Positions 30,001 to 40,202 of a DNA stretch of 64,000 nt are shown piece by piece. The notes under the pieces are model-generated. The model had not been told where the DNA came from, did not search any database, and saw nothing but the letters and a program-made list of their open reading frames with translations. The translations under genes were made by a program, and so were the position numbers. Positions within the stretch are counted from its first letter, which is position 1. Each line of letters starts with the position of its first letter. The stretch comes from Bilabrum cf. latius (taxonomy: Eukaryota > Bigyra: Bicosoecida > Bigyra > Bicosoecida): the NCBI GenBank assembly GCA_965178125.1, contig OZ237739.1, positions 372,001 to 436,000 on the forward strand, written 5' to 3'.

Positions 30001-33000
30001 CCCTATCACCACCTCAGTGTCAAGCGATGTCGCGCCGTCCGTGGCCACACTCTAAGACACAGTCGAGCGGTCGATCGACACCACCGGACGCGCAGCGTCC
30101 ACCTCAGTGTAGTTCCGAGGCAATGCCCCGAATGCAAACACCGGAGCCTCTATCGCAGGATGCGACTGCCAGTTCACCTCGAACGACGGACGCACATTGC
30201 CGTCAATCTCCACGCCCGGAAGCAGCTCAAGCTACACCGCCACGCTTGTCACAATGCCCTCCTCCAGCAAGGACACAGTGCCCACCAGACCCCGAGACTC
30301 CAAAGCCGTAGCGAACGGTCCCGTGTCCCCGATCTGGTACTGCGTCGTCGGCACACCGTCCACAGTCGTCACCACGCTGCGCACCCGATACTCCTCCGAC
30401 GACACAGCGGCCGTCAGACCAGAGTCCACAAACTCCAGGTTGTACCCCGCATTGTCATTCGAGGCAGACCCCGCTGTGGATGTCAGCGTGTACGTGATCA
30501 GGTCATACGAGTCGCCGGATACAGGAGATCGACTCACACCCAGGCTCACCACAGGCTCCACCACAGTCATCACAGCCTGCTGACGCACATCGCCGCTGCC
30601 CACCTGCGCGCTCAGCACATCAGTCCGCAACGTGAAAGTGTCTCCAGCCTCAGGTGTGGACCCATCCACAAACGTCACATACGCCTCAAGCACCACTGTC
30701 ACCGTCTCGGCCACGGAGTTGCTGTCCGTCACCACTACCACATCGCCGAAGGTCAGCCGAACCAGATCACGGTCCGCCGCGAAGAACTCAGTCGGCACCA
30801 AAATGTCAGTCGAAGGGATGCCGGTCACCGTGAACGCGCTGTCGTTGCTCGTCGTCACCACAACATTGTCCGTGAAGTCGATGAAGTTCGCCTGCACCGA
30901 CGACACCTCCAGCCTCAGGTTCGACGAGGTGCCCTCAGGCAGAGTCATGGTCGACGTCACAAGCACGCGAGACCCTATCACCACCTCAGTGTCAAGCGAT
31001 GTCGCGCCGTCCGTGGCCACACTCTAAGACACAGTCGAGCGGTCGATCGACACCACCGGACGCGCAGCGTCCACCTCAGTGTAGTTCCGAGGCAATGCCC
31101 CGAATGCAAACACCGGAGCCTCTATCGCAGGATGCGACTGCCAGTTCACCTCGAACGACGGACGCACATCGCCGTCAATCTCCACGCCCGGAAGCAGCTC
31201 AAGCTACACCGCCACGCTTGTCACAATGCCCTCCTCCAGCAAGGACACAGTGCCCACCAGACCCCGAGACTCCAAAGCCGTAGCGAACGGTCCCGTGTCC
31301 CCGATCTGGTACTGCGTCGTCGGCACACCGTCCACAGTCGTCACCACGCTGCGCACCCGGTACTCCTCCGACGACACAGCGGCCGTCAGACCAGAGTCCA
31401 CAAACTCCAGGTTGTACCCCGCATTGTCATTCGAGGCAGACCCCGCTGTGGATGTCAGCGTGTACGTGATCAGGTCATACGAGTCGCCGGATACAGGAGA
31501 TCGACTCACACCCAGGCTCACCACAGGCTCCACCACAGTCATCACAGCCTGCTGACGCACATCGCCGCTGCCCACCTGCGCGCTCAGCACATCAGTCCGC
31601 AACGTGAAAGTGTCTCCAGCCTCAGGTGTGGACCCATCCACAAACGTCACATACGCCTCAAGCACCACTGTCACCGTCTCGGCCACGGAGTTGCTGTCCG
31701 TCACCACCACCACATCGCCGAAGGTCAGCCGAACCAGATCACGGTCCGCCGCGAAGAACTCAGTCGGCACCAAAATGTCAGTCGAAGGGATGCCAGTCAC
31801 CGTGAACGCGCTGTCGTTGCTCGTCGTCACCACAACATTGTCCGTGAAGTCGATGAAGTTCGCCTGCACCGACGACACCTCCAGCCTCAGGTTCGACGAG
31901 GTGCCCTCAGGCAGAGTCATGGTCGACGTCACAAGCACGCGAGACCCTATCACCACCTCAGTGTCAAGCGATGTCGCGCCGTCCGTGGCCACACTCTAAG
32001 ACACAGTCGAGCGGTCGATCGACACCACCGGACGCGCAGTGTCCACCTCAGTGTAGTTCCGAGGCAATGCCCCGAATGCAAACACCGGAGCCTCTATCGC
32101 AGGATGCGACTGCCAGTTCACCTCGAACGACGGACGCACATCGCCGTCAATCTCCACGCCCGGAAGCAGCTCAAGCTACACCGCCACGCTTGTCACAATG
32201 CCCTCCTCCAGCAAGGACACAGTGCCCACCAGACCCCGAGACTCCAAAGCCGTGGCAAACGGTCCCGTGTCCCCGATCTGGTACTGCGTCGTCGGCACAC
32301 CGTCCACAGTCGTCACCACGCTGCGCACCCGGTACTCCTCCGACGACACAGCGGCCGTCAGACCAGAGTCCACAAACTCCAGGTTGTACCCCGCATTGTC
32401 ATTCGAGGCAGACCCCGCTGTGGATGTCAGCGTGTACGTGATCAGGTCATACGAGTCGCCAGATACAGGAGATCGACTCACACCCAGGCTCACCACAGGC
32501 TCCACCACAGTCATCACAGCCTGCTGACGCACATCGCCGCTGCCCACCTGCGCGCTCAGCACATCAGTCCGCAACGTGAAAGTGTCTCCAGCCTCAGGTG
32601 TGGACCCATCCACAAACGTCACATACGCCTCAAGCACCACTGTCACCGTCTCGGCCACGGAGTTGCTGTCCGTCACCACCACCACATCGCCGAAGGTCAG
32701 CCGAACCAGATCACGGTCCGCCGCGAAGAACTCAGTCGGCACCAAAATGTCAGTCGAAGGGATGCCAGTCACCGTGAACGCGCTGTCGTTGCTCGTCGTC
32801 ACCACAACATTGTCCGTGAAGTCGATGAAGTTCGCCTGCACCGACGACACCTCCAGCCTCAGGTTCGACGAGGTGCCCTCAGGCAGAGTCATGGTCGACG
32901 TCACAAGCACGCGAGACCCTATCACCACCTCAGTGTCAAGCGATGTCGCGCCGTCCGTGGCCACACTCTAAGACACAGTCGAGCGGTCGATCGACACCAC

Positions 33001-36000
33001 CGGACGCGCAGTGTCCACCTCAGTGTAGTTCCGAGGCAATGCCCCGAATGCAAACACCGGAGCCTCTATCGCAGGATGCGACTGCCAGTTCACCTCGAAC
33101 GACGGACGCACATCGCCGTCAATCTCCACGCCCGGAAGCAGCTCAAGCTACACCGCCACGCTTGTCACAATGCCCTCCTCCAGCAAGGACACAGTGCCCA
33201 CCAGACCCCGAGACTCCAAAGCCGTGGCAAACGGTCCCGTGTCCCCGATCTGGTACTGCGTCGTCGGCACACCGTCCACAGTCGTCACCACGCTGCGCAC
33301 CCGGTACTCCTCCGCCGACACAGCGGCCGTCAGACCAGAGTCCACAAACTCCAGGTTGTACCCCGCATTGTCATTCGAGGCAGACCCCGCTGTGGATGTC
33401 AGCGTGTACGTGATCAGGTCATACGAGTCGCCGGATCCAGGAGATCGACTCACACCCAGGCTCAGCACTGGTTCTACTAGAGACACAGTGAAGCTGTCGG
33501 TAACGTCAGTTGGTCCAAGTATTGAGGACTCAAATCCTGCACGTACATCAAGGGAGTCGCCGGCGCCTGGCTGCGATGCTCCAGCATGCTCGACGAATCC
33601 CTCGATCAGTACAAAAACGAATACTGTTGGCACCGGGGCGGAGTCGTCAACATCGATTCTGCCGAGAGAGACAGTCACCTCCTCGTCCTAAGTGACCACG
33701 TTTAAAGATGTTGATGCAAACGAGCCAAGCGTAGTTGAGATCGCGCTGTCATTGGAGGTGGTGACGCTTATCAGGCGTGTGAACTGAAGAAAGTTCTGCG
33801 CGGATGCCAGTAGCCGAACCGCCGCACTCGAGACTCTCCCTTGGGGTATAGCGACCGATACGTTGTAAATGACCCGGGATCCAATCACAACCTCGCCATC
33901 AGATGCGGTCGCAACGTCGGTTGTTGCAACGCAAGCAATGGCTGGTTCAAGAATACTCCAGGTCGGCTGACTTGGAGGTGTGGCCACCAGGTCGACTGCA
34001 CCCCCATACTTGGCGTTTGGATGCGTCCTATATCCAACAGTGATGCTGGTGGCCTGCGATGGATCTGCTATCTCTACATCCGGGTCGAGACGGACGGAGT
34101 AGTCAACCTACGTCGCATCTGGCACGTCCAGCAGGCTGTCTGTAGCGATTAGGCCAGTAGTCTAGTAGTCCGACGCAATCACGGGGACCATAGAGTTGAT
34201 GAGCAAGCTCTCGAGGTCGTACTCGCTGGGGATGACGATGTTGGTGTCGCGGATCGTGATGTTGTAGCCAATTCCATCACTGCTGCCGGAGTGGTCCAGG
34301 TCCAGCTGAAACGGCAACACGTCTCCGGCATCCCGTTGACCAAATGCAGTGGATGCAAAGGCTGCCGTCACAGTGGGGAACTCATACGTTGTCGAAGCAA
34401 CCGTTGTAGTCGATCCTGACTCGTCGGAAGTGAGCGTCGCTCGCAGCTGCACAGTGTCCCCCCTGCTGCTCGCTGTTGAAGCCGTTCCGAAGAATTCAAA
34501 CCGGAACTTCACGACCTCTGCCACGCCGTTGTTGCTGTTCCTATTGCGCAACTGGCAAAGGTCGACCACATAAGGAGAGCTTGAAACGCTTCGCCCTGAC
34601 AGCCCGGCAATCACTCCGGTGCAGCTGCTGGACATGCCAGCGGCACTACCAGAAGCCATCGACACGCTCTCGAAGGCCCCAAGATCTACCAAGGACCCGA
34701 AGCTGAGAGCTTCAATGGTCAACTATAGGTCCGTCGTGTTGCCCTCTGGAACTGTCACGTCAACATCAACAGTGATGGTGGAACCGCTTGTGAACTTGTT
34801 CGTCGCTGTCGAGAATGGATCGGTCGTGACAGCTAGCGTAGCGCTTAGCTCGGCAATTGTGATGGAAATCTGGCTTGCAGGTGTTGCAGTGTAGCTTCTC
34901 TTGTAGTCAGGACCTGAGGCAGGTGTTGGATGTGAAGCGTAAACCAGCTGCGCGTTGGCTGTCACGCTATCACCCGCCTCCACCCCATCTACCATCTGCA
35001 GGGTGTACACGATCGTCGTGGAATCGGAAAGCCCAAGCTCGCTGATTCGTACGATCACGCCATCGCTGGCTGGCGAGTAACCGTTCGGTGAGGCCGTAGA
35101 GAACTGCTGGACGCTGTCCACTACCACCTCAATGAGCTCGTACCGAGCCCCACTACCAACAAGCTGACTGTCGCTTAGCTCTAGCTCGAAACCCCGAGAG
35201 TTTGAGTTACCTGTGTGCGATACTTCAGCAGTGACGACGACATGATCTCCCGCATCGATGAGGGTCACGTCACTCGAGCTCGTTGTCGTGATCTGCAGCT
35301 CAGGCTCAACGACGTCAAAGTTCATGTATTCGATGGTGAACGTGTTCGATGACGTAAATACCATCCGTGAGCGCAGTCGTGTGAAGTCGCCGTCTTGAGA
35401 TTCGGTACCGGCCTCATCCACGCTGGCCTCAATCACGATCGAGGCGGTCACATCGGCCGTCGGCGGGCCCGTGGCTCCTGCATCCACGGAGAGGGTGCCA
35501 AAGTCGAAATCTACCCTGTCTAGGCTCGGAGTAGAGGTTGCGTTGGATCCTATTACAAGACCACTGGACGACGAAATAGCGCTACCCATGGACTCAATGT
35601 GCGCTGACTTGATGACGAAAGCCCGGTTTGGCCGCTGGGTCAATAATCGCACGGAGAAGGGAAACCTGCCCTGGGGGAACGTGTAGGTGCCACGCATGAC
35701 CACTGTCTCACCGACCGCCAAGTCATCCCGCCCATTCTGATGTCTGTCATCACCAGTGGAGGCTAATGATGTCGAAACGATGTCGAAGGTGGAAGTGGGA
35801 CGAGCGATATCGACCGACACGGAAGGGGAGCTCACTGAGAGGACTTCAGAGAAATCCTCGTCAAAGTACGGCGCTGTGTTCCAAACCGCAGAGGACTGAA
35901 TGATCGCGCTTTGATCCGGCTCGTTCGTCGGTCTGATGATCAAGTCAATATTTGCAGTGATCGTGTCTCCGTCCTTGAAGGGCTCGTCACAGTCGTACAA

Positions 36001-39000
36001 TCGAACAATGAAGTACCCCGCGGTCGGCTCCAGTTGGTGCATGGAGCAGTTGGCGGTTTCGGCGAAGTCACCTTCCAAACTTGTCACAGTAAGGTTGGTG
36101 TAGAATCCAGCGTTATAGCTGAACGTGATGTTAAGCGGGTCCCACGCGGGCTGGTCCAAGTTCGTCGCCGAGTGAGAGATCCCGAATCGCGCCCCTACAG
36201 TGTCGTAACCCTGCAAGTTTACAAACGGCCCAGGGATCGTCGCGGTTGTGTACTGCAGGCTAGCGTCCTCGGCAACCTCAAAGCTCACAGTAGATGTGTC
36301 TGCGGTAATCCACTCGCCAGCACTGCCGCTCGGAAGATCGCGCTGAATCTCCAGAGTACCAACTAGAGCCAGGTCAGTGGGGCCAGCGTCGTCAGCCAAG
36401 CCAACAAACCGGACATCCGCTTCAAAGACAAGCTCATCGTTAGCCGACGCAACATTGTCGGCCAAGTTGGTGACCTGGTTCACGCTGATGCTCCCGACGC
36501 CAGGCAAAGCCCCATTGATGGCAGTAGCTGCTCCAGTCACCTGGAGGGATGCTCCTGCTGTAACCAGTCGCAGCGGGCTCACGACCTGGAACTAGTCCGT
36601 CACCCCAGAAAAAGCCACTGAGGTCACATTGAACCTCATGGCACCAGTCCGGCCTTCGGGCACCTGAACAGTGAACAGCGCGGTGAGGCCTTCGCCGTCC
36701 GCAACCTGAGGAGGGACCGCGCTATCCGATGTGAACGGGTTGTCTGAGCTGTCAGGCTTGAAGCTGATCTCTGCCCCTGGTGCCACCATTACAACTGACG
36801 AAGTCGAAATCTCATAGGGCTCCAGGGCAGCTTGCACAACGTAGTTCGGACCGGACGACACTGACCGGTACTCGACGATCTGGCAGGTAACGTCGAATGA
36901 CTCGAGAGAGGAGTTGCCAGACGGCTGCACCCCTGGCCCTACAGGGATGTCAAACGTAGCAATGATCACCTCCGTGGGATCACCCCCTCCAGGCACACCG
37001 ATAATCTCATCGTGAAAGATAGTAATGTTGCTAGAGGTAGCATCGGAAGTCACACGGTAGGATGACGTTGCCGTCACTGCTACCCCATCGCCGCGTGCGA
37101 AATGCACATTCATGTCTGTCTGCGGTGGGTTCACAATGCTGGACGTAGTTGATACGTTGAAGCCGTTTGGATCCAGGCCATCGCTGAACGCCTCGATCCT
37201 GGGCATCTCGCAGTTCACCACGATGTTGAGTCCCTCAAAACTACCGAGGTTGCCCACCATCACTGCGAGCGTGACCACATCGCCGGCGTCCACATTGCGA
37301 ACCGCCGTGCGAAGGCCTGCCTCCTGCGTGTCATCCACGTCAAAGGTGGTAAGGGCGGGCCAGCGATACCCTGGGCTACCAGGCGCTGTCACAAGCCCCC
37401 ATGGCGCACCAAGAAAGTCGCTAGCGCTGGTGATTGGGTGTACCAGCGGCGTGTAACCCGAGACGGTGTTCCCGGCTGCGATCAGAAGTGCCGCTGTCAC
37501 GGCCACGTCAGGGTTCAGCACCACGCTGAATACCTGCACCGAAGGCTGCGTCACCGTGCCGACCTCGTTTGACAGAGAGAACGAAGCGACCTGCAGCCCA
37601 TCGGTGATTCGAACCGATGACACTGTCATGGTGTAAAGGAATTGCACCACCACGCTCGGCGCATCGATGTCCCGGAATCCGCTGGGCCACTCAAACGTGA
37701 TTTGCTAGGAAGCCACGTTGTAAGTCACAGCAGGCAAGATGCCCGTCGCATTGTAAAAGGTGTCGTTGGGTCCGACCTTCATGCGGTCCGGAAGCGGTGG
37801 ACGCACGGTGCCCGCGTCCACCGGAAGAAAGCTCTCCGCGTTGTTGTCCCTCAAAGTGCTGATGTCAAAGATGGGGAACGGCGGCCAGATCGATGTCGTC
37901 AGACCCGCGAAGGAGTTGAACGGCAGCGTGTACAGCACGGAGTACGTGGCATTCCGCCCCGGGACCAGGTTCTCCGGCGGACATGGGAAGCACACAGCCT
38001 CGTTGATCGCGTAGAGATCATGTTCCAGCGTACCAACTACGAGCTGGATGTTGGTGCCTGCACCGTCCTGGCCTTGCCGGAAGGAGCTGCAATTCGTGTA
38101 GAAACCGGTGCCGGCCGGGCTGTGGTCGACCGCGGCAGGGTCGCACACCGTCGCCCGGACATTGTGGCCGTGCGAGATGGAGTCGGCATGCACAAGGAGC
38201 GAGCCATCCTGAGACCTACGGTTGATCTCAGCGTCATACGCGACCTGACAGGTGCTTCCGTCCAGCCGGATGGGCGCGGTGGACAGGTTACCCACAACTT
38301 CGTTGAGGAGGGCGCTCATGTCGAGCGTCACGGCGATCGACTAGTTTAGCACTCGGAAGCCTCCCGCCGGGTCAACCTCCGGGGTCGGGCTCAGCGTCAT
38401 GTGGGGCGAGGTGAAGTTCACGCTCGTGGGCGGCATCACCGGGTTGGAGTTGCCGCATTGCACGCGGAGCTCGTACGTGTCCGGGTCGATGACCGTCCCC
38501 GACGTCATGGTGATGGACACCAGCACGTCAGAATAGTTGAGGTACCCGCTGAACTCGAACGAAAAGGTGTTGGTGAATCTCACGCCCGGCACTGCCGGTC
38601 CCGCCACGACAGTGCCGGCGTACGCATCGATGGACTGCCAAGCCACATTCCGGGTGGCGTCGGCCTCATAAATCACCACTGTGTCGTTTACGTTTCCAAT
38701 AACCGTGCGGATGCCCGCCGAGATGTTGACGAACTCCACGAGGGCGCTATCAGAGAGCCTGTTGTCGTCTGCCCTGAGGGCCGGGATGCCCTCCTCGCTG
38801 TTGCCAAACTGGGGGATGAAGAGGGTCAGTGCGAAGGAGAGAGTCTGCGCAGAGCCTCCCGCGGGTGCGGTGATGTTGTCTGCCCTAATGGTGAGCACGC
38901 TGTTGTTCACAGCAATGCCTACCCAGTCCTCGACATGGATGGCGGCTGCCTGGGTGCCGCCGGCGACCGCGTCGGTGACCTCCAGTCCAGGCGGTATCAC

Positions 39001-39956
39001 CATGGTCCAGGTGATGTCCTGGGCAAAGTATCCTGGCTACAAAAGGAATTGAGCCGACACTGTGCGGAAGTGGTCTGCAGATGGCACGGCCTGCCCGTTT
39101 CCTGCCGAGCCGCCACCCGCCGTCGTGAACTCGAACACCGTCGGCTGGATAGTGGCGACTTGCGGCCAGGCCTACACGTTTGATGAAGCTGCTCCGGCAG
39201 AAAAAGAAGGGTTCGGGATGAACTCGTCCGCGCCAACGCTGGCCCGCACGGTCTAAAAACCACCTCGAAGATAAACCTGCACAGGGTCGATGTCTTCATT
39301 CAGGGTGACGCCTTGCGTCACTTCCACTGGTACAAACTCCGGTGAAACACTGATGAACAACAGGAGGTATGAATACATCTTCCAGCCGGGCGGTCCGCAC
39401 ACAGAAATCAATCCCGAGGCGTTGCTTCGAACGAACGGATGATCAATGCAACCGTCGCCCGGCGGAAAGGTCCGCACGGCCGGCGAAATCGATCCTAGCA
39501 CATACTATCCGCTTGCATCTACTGATAGAGAGTCGATGGCGATTTCGGTGTTGGACCCCATCACCTCTTCAATCCTCGTGCCGTTCGGAACCACTGCGAT
39601 CGATAAATGAACAGCAATCACGAAACCTCTTGAGAATATTTGCCCAAGAACGTTGCAAAATGCGGGAAAGGGTGGTTGAATGTCTTCATTGTCTCAAGGT
39701 AAGGCATCAAATCGGCCATTTCAGGCAATACGTGCAGCCTGCAGGTCGTCACGTCGTTCAAGCCCCGCTCCTACTCACCGAAATCGATCCATGGCTCAAA
39801 CCCGATGCTGCTGCCCACGTTATCAAACTCAAAAACGAGATCAAAGCTCGAAAAGGGTGCATGCGAACCCTAACCACTCTGAAATGTAACTTGCGGAATC
39901 GGGCTCGCGGTCGCACATGCTGCAAGCAGAGCAGCGCTCAATGCGCCCAGTTGCAT
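1..39956 (-). CDS. Giant surface protein A (partial, 3' end outside window): DUF11-like repeats, EGF, TSP1, about 9 TM
   Basis: One frame on the minus strand, interrupted only by TAG, runs from an ATG at 39954-39956 off the left edge. Exon 1 (39779-39956) encodes a signal peptide, MQLGALSAALLAACATAS, then about 40 residues. An intron (39594-39778) joins it to one exon of at least 39,593 nt. I located about 74 in-frame TAGs (for example 39870, 27316, 6274, 3367, 2467, 2413) and no in-frame TGA or TAA. The total is at least 13,257 codons. Order: N-terminal module, dozens of beta-sandwich modules resembling bacterial DUF11 repeats (signatures DAGD, PEGT, W-x-S-H-P, RNYS), two EGF-like modules, two TSP1 modules, about nine transmembrane segments with a Lys/acidic cytoplasmic loop, and an acidic tail still open at position 1. 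Likely a plasma-membrane adhesin or receptor-like protein; function is inferred only. The fit depends on reading TAG as Gln. Confidence 0.9.
825..3265 (-). other. Membrane module of protein A (about 9 TM segments)
   Basis: Hydrophobic segments lie near 3261-3199, 3120-3067, 2979-2914, 1635-1545, 1465-1405, 1215-1150, 1135-1070, 1045-985 and 880-825. A conserved stretch with NWRN precedes segment 2, and segment 4 ends with QIWTCGFPFG. Between segments 3 and 4 lies a hydrophilic loop of about 420 residues, Lys-rich then Asp/Glu/Ser-rich, holding TAGs at 2467 and 2413. A charged, probably helical stretch lies between segments 5 and 6. I do not recognise the family; gene B has the same module. 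Confidence 0.8.
3370..3995 (-). other. EGF-like pair and two TSP1 modules of protein A
   Basis: Reading down from about 3995, two Cys-rich EGF-like modules contain CSGNGGC, CECAPGWTGPSC, CNGNGVC and CECDPGF. Two thrombospondin type 1 modules follow, with WGGWGECSLECGNG and WTAYGNCSAECDGG, each closed by a Cys-x(3)-Cys pair (CNEQPC, CANQTC). These modules sit just outside the first transmembrane segment, as in many extracellular adhesion proteins. The same order occurs in gene B. Confidence 0.9.
11161..25735 (-). repeat. Higher-order coding tandem repeat of gene A, unit 2,940 bp (three modules)
   Basis: Equivalent points recur at 11161, 14101, 17050, 19990 and 22930. Spacing is 2,940 bp except 2,949 bp for the second interval. 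Each unit is 980 codons and holds three successive DUF11-like modules, opening with VADGGDVA, LAVDAGDS and NTDAGDIV. Units 1, 3, 4 and 5 differ by scattered single bases. Unit 2 is near-identical only in its first 835 bp. The last copy stops matching near 25735. In-frame TAGs recur at the same place in full units (12103/17992/20932/23872; 12520/18409/21349/24289; 13045/18934/21874/24814; 13390/19279/22219/25159). Confidence 0.95.
14936..17049 (-). repeat. Diverged segment within repeat unit 2 of gene A
   Basis: This 2.1 kb is still in frame and encodes DUF11-like modules in the same order. For example RGGIEQP and CEFANTDQDDG match RGGVEQP and CSFRNVDREDG of the other units. At base level, however, it is clearly diverged, while its flanks are nearly identical to the other units. 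It carries its own TAGs at 15148, 15253, 15901, 16411, 16459, 16519 and 16663. Confidence 0.9.
27165..33465 (-). repeat. 972-bp coding tandem repeat of gene A (about 6.5 copies)
   Basis: The same sequence recurs every 972 bp, marked by an in-frame TAG at 27316, 28288, 29260, 30232, 31204, 32176 and 33148 and a second at 28108, 29080, 30052, 31024, 31996 and 32968. Each unit is 324 codons, one complete DUF11-like module pair of subdomains. Copies differ by single bases such as the C/A difference that gives VSVLEEG in the first two and VSLLEEG in later copies. Absence of reverse-strand stops makes a long antisense frame here. Confidence 0.95.
39594..39778 (-). other. Intron of giant gene A (185 nt)
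   Basis: The minus-strand donor is G|GTGAGT at 39778 and the acceptor is ATCGATCGCAG ending at 39594. Unspliced, the downstream frame meets TGA at 39694. Splicing in phase 1 joins GFEPWIDF to VVPNGTRIEEV in frame. That junction resembles the start of the first DUF11-like domain. Confidence 0.75.
39779..39956 (-). other. Signal-peptide exon of giant gene A
   Basis: The exon starts at the ATG whose complement is cat at 39954-39956. It encodes a short hydrophobic leader with an Ala-rich cleavage region (ACATAS|P), then FDLVFEFDNVGSSIGF, which looks like the opening strand of a DUF11-type domain. Codon 29 is TAG (39870-39872). The start is chosen because it gives a signal peptide and reads in frame across the intron. 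Confidence 0.72.
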
Positions 39957-40202
39957 TCTTCGTCAAGCTTTCTGGATTAATCAAGTTGTTTTGGTAGCAC
40001 TCGGCGCAAAAAAAACTAGCAGAAGTCGCTTTGATCAGTACTACGGGCTATGAAAGAACCGGCTGCGTAGTTACCGAGGGAAACGAGAGAGAGAACCAAG
40101 TTGTGCACCACACTTGGTCGCAACTGATCGCAATTGAGCAGTGCTAAATATGTATTTGAAATACGCAGCCTCCGCTCCATAACTCCAACAGATATCCACA
40201 TT
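39957..40202. promoter_or_regulatory. Divergent intergenic region between giant gene A and the rhamnosidase gene
   Basis: These 246 bp separate two start codons that face away from each other, so both promoters and 5' untranslated regions probably lie here. The sequence is more AT-rich than the flanking genes. A TATA-like taaatatgtat lies at 40145-40155, about 48 bp upstream of the rhamnosidase ATG. No operator or other motif can be assigned from sequence alone. Confidence 0.45.

Noticed and set aside
11161-33465. CRISPR array, satellite DNA or transposon repeats
   Set aside because: Units are 972 or 2,940 bp, contiguous, in frame and coding, with no spacers, terminal repeats or transposase.
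29188-33480. Plus-strand open frame of 1,430 codons (His/Arg-rich)
   Set aside because: It is the antisense of the 972-bp coding array. Its own repeats simply copy those of the minus strand, and the minus frame has secreted-protein signatures, continuity with flanking non-repeat sequence and TAG-only breaks.
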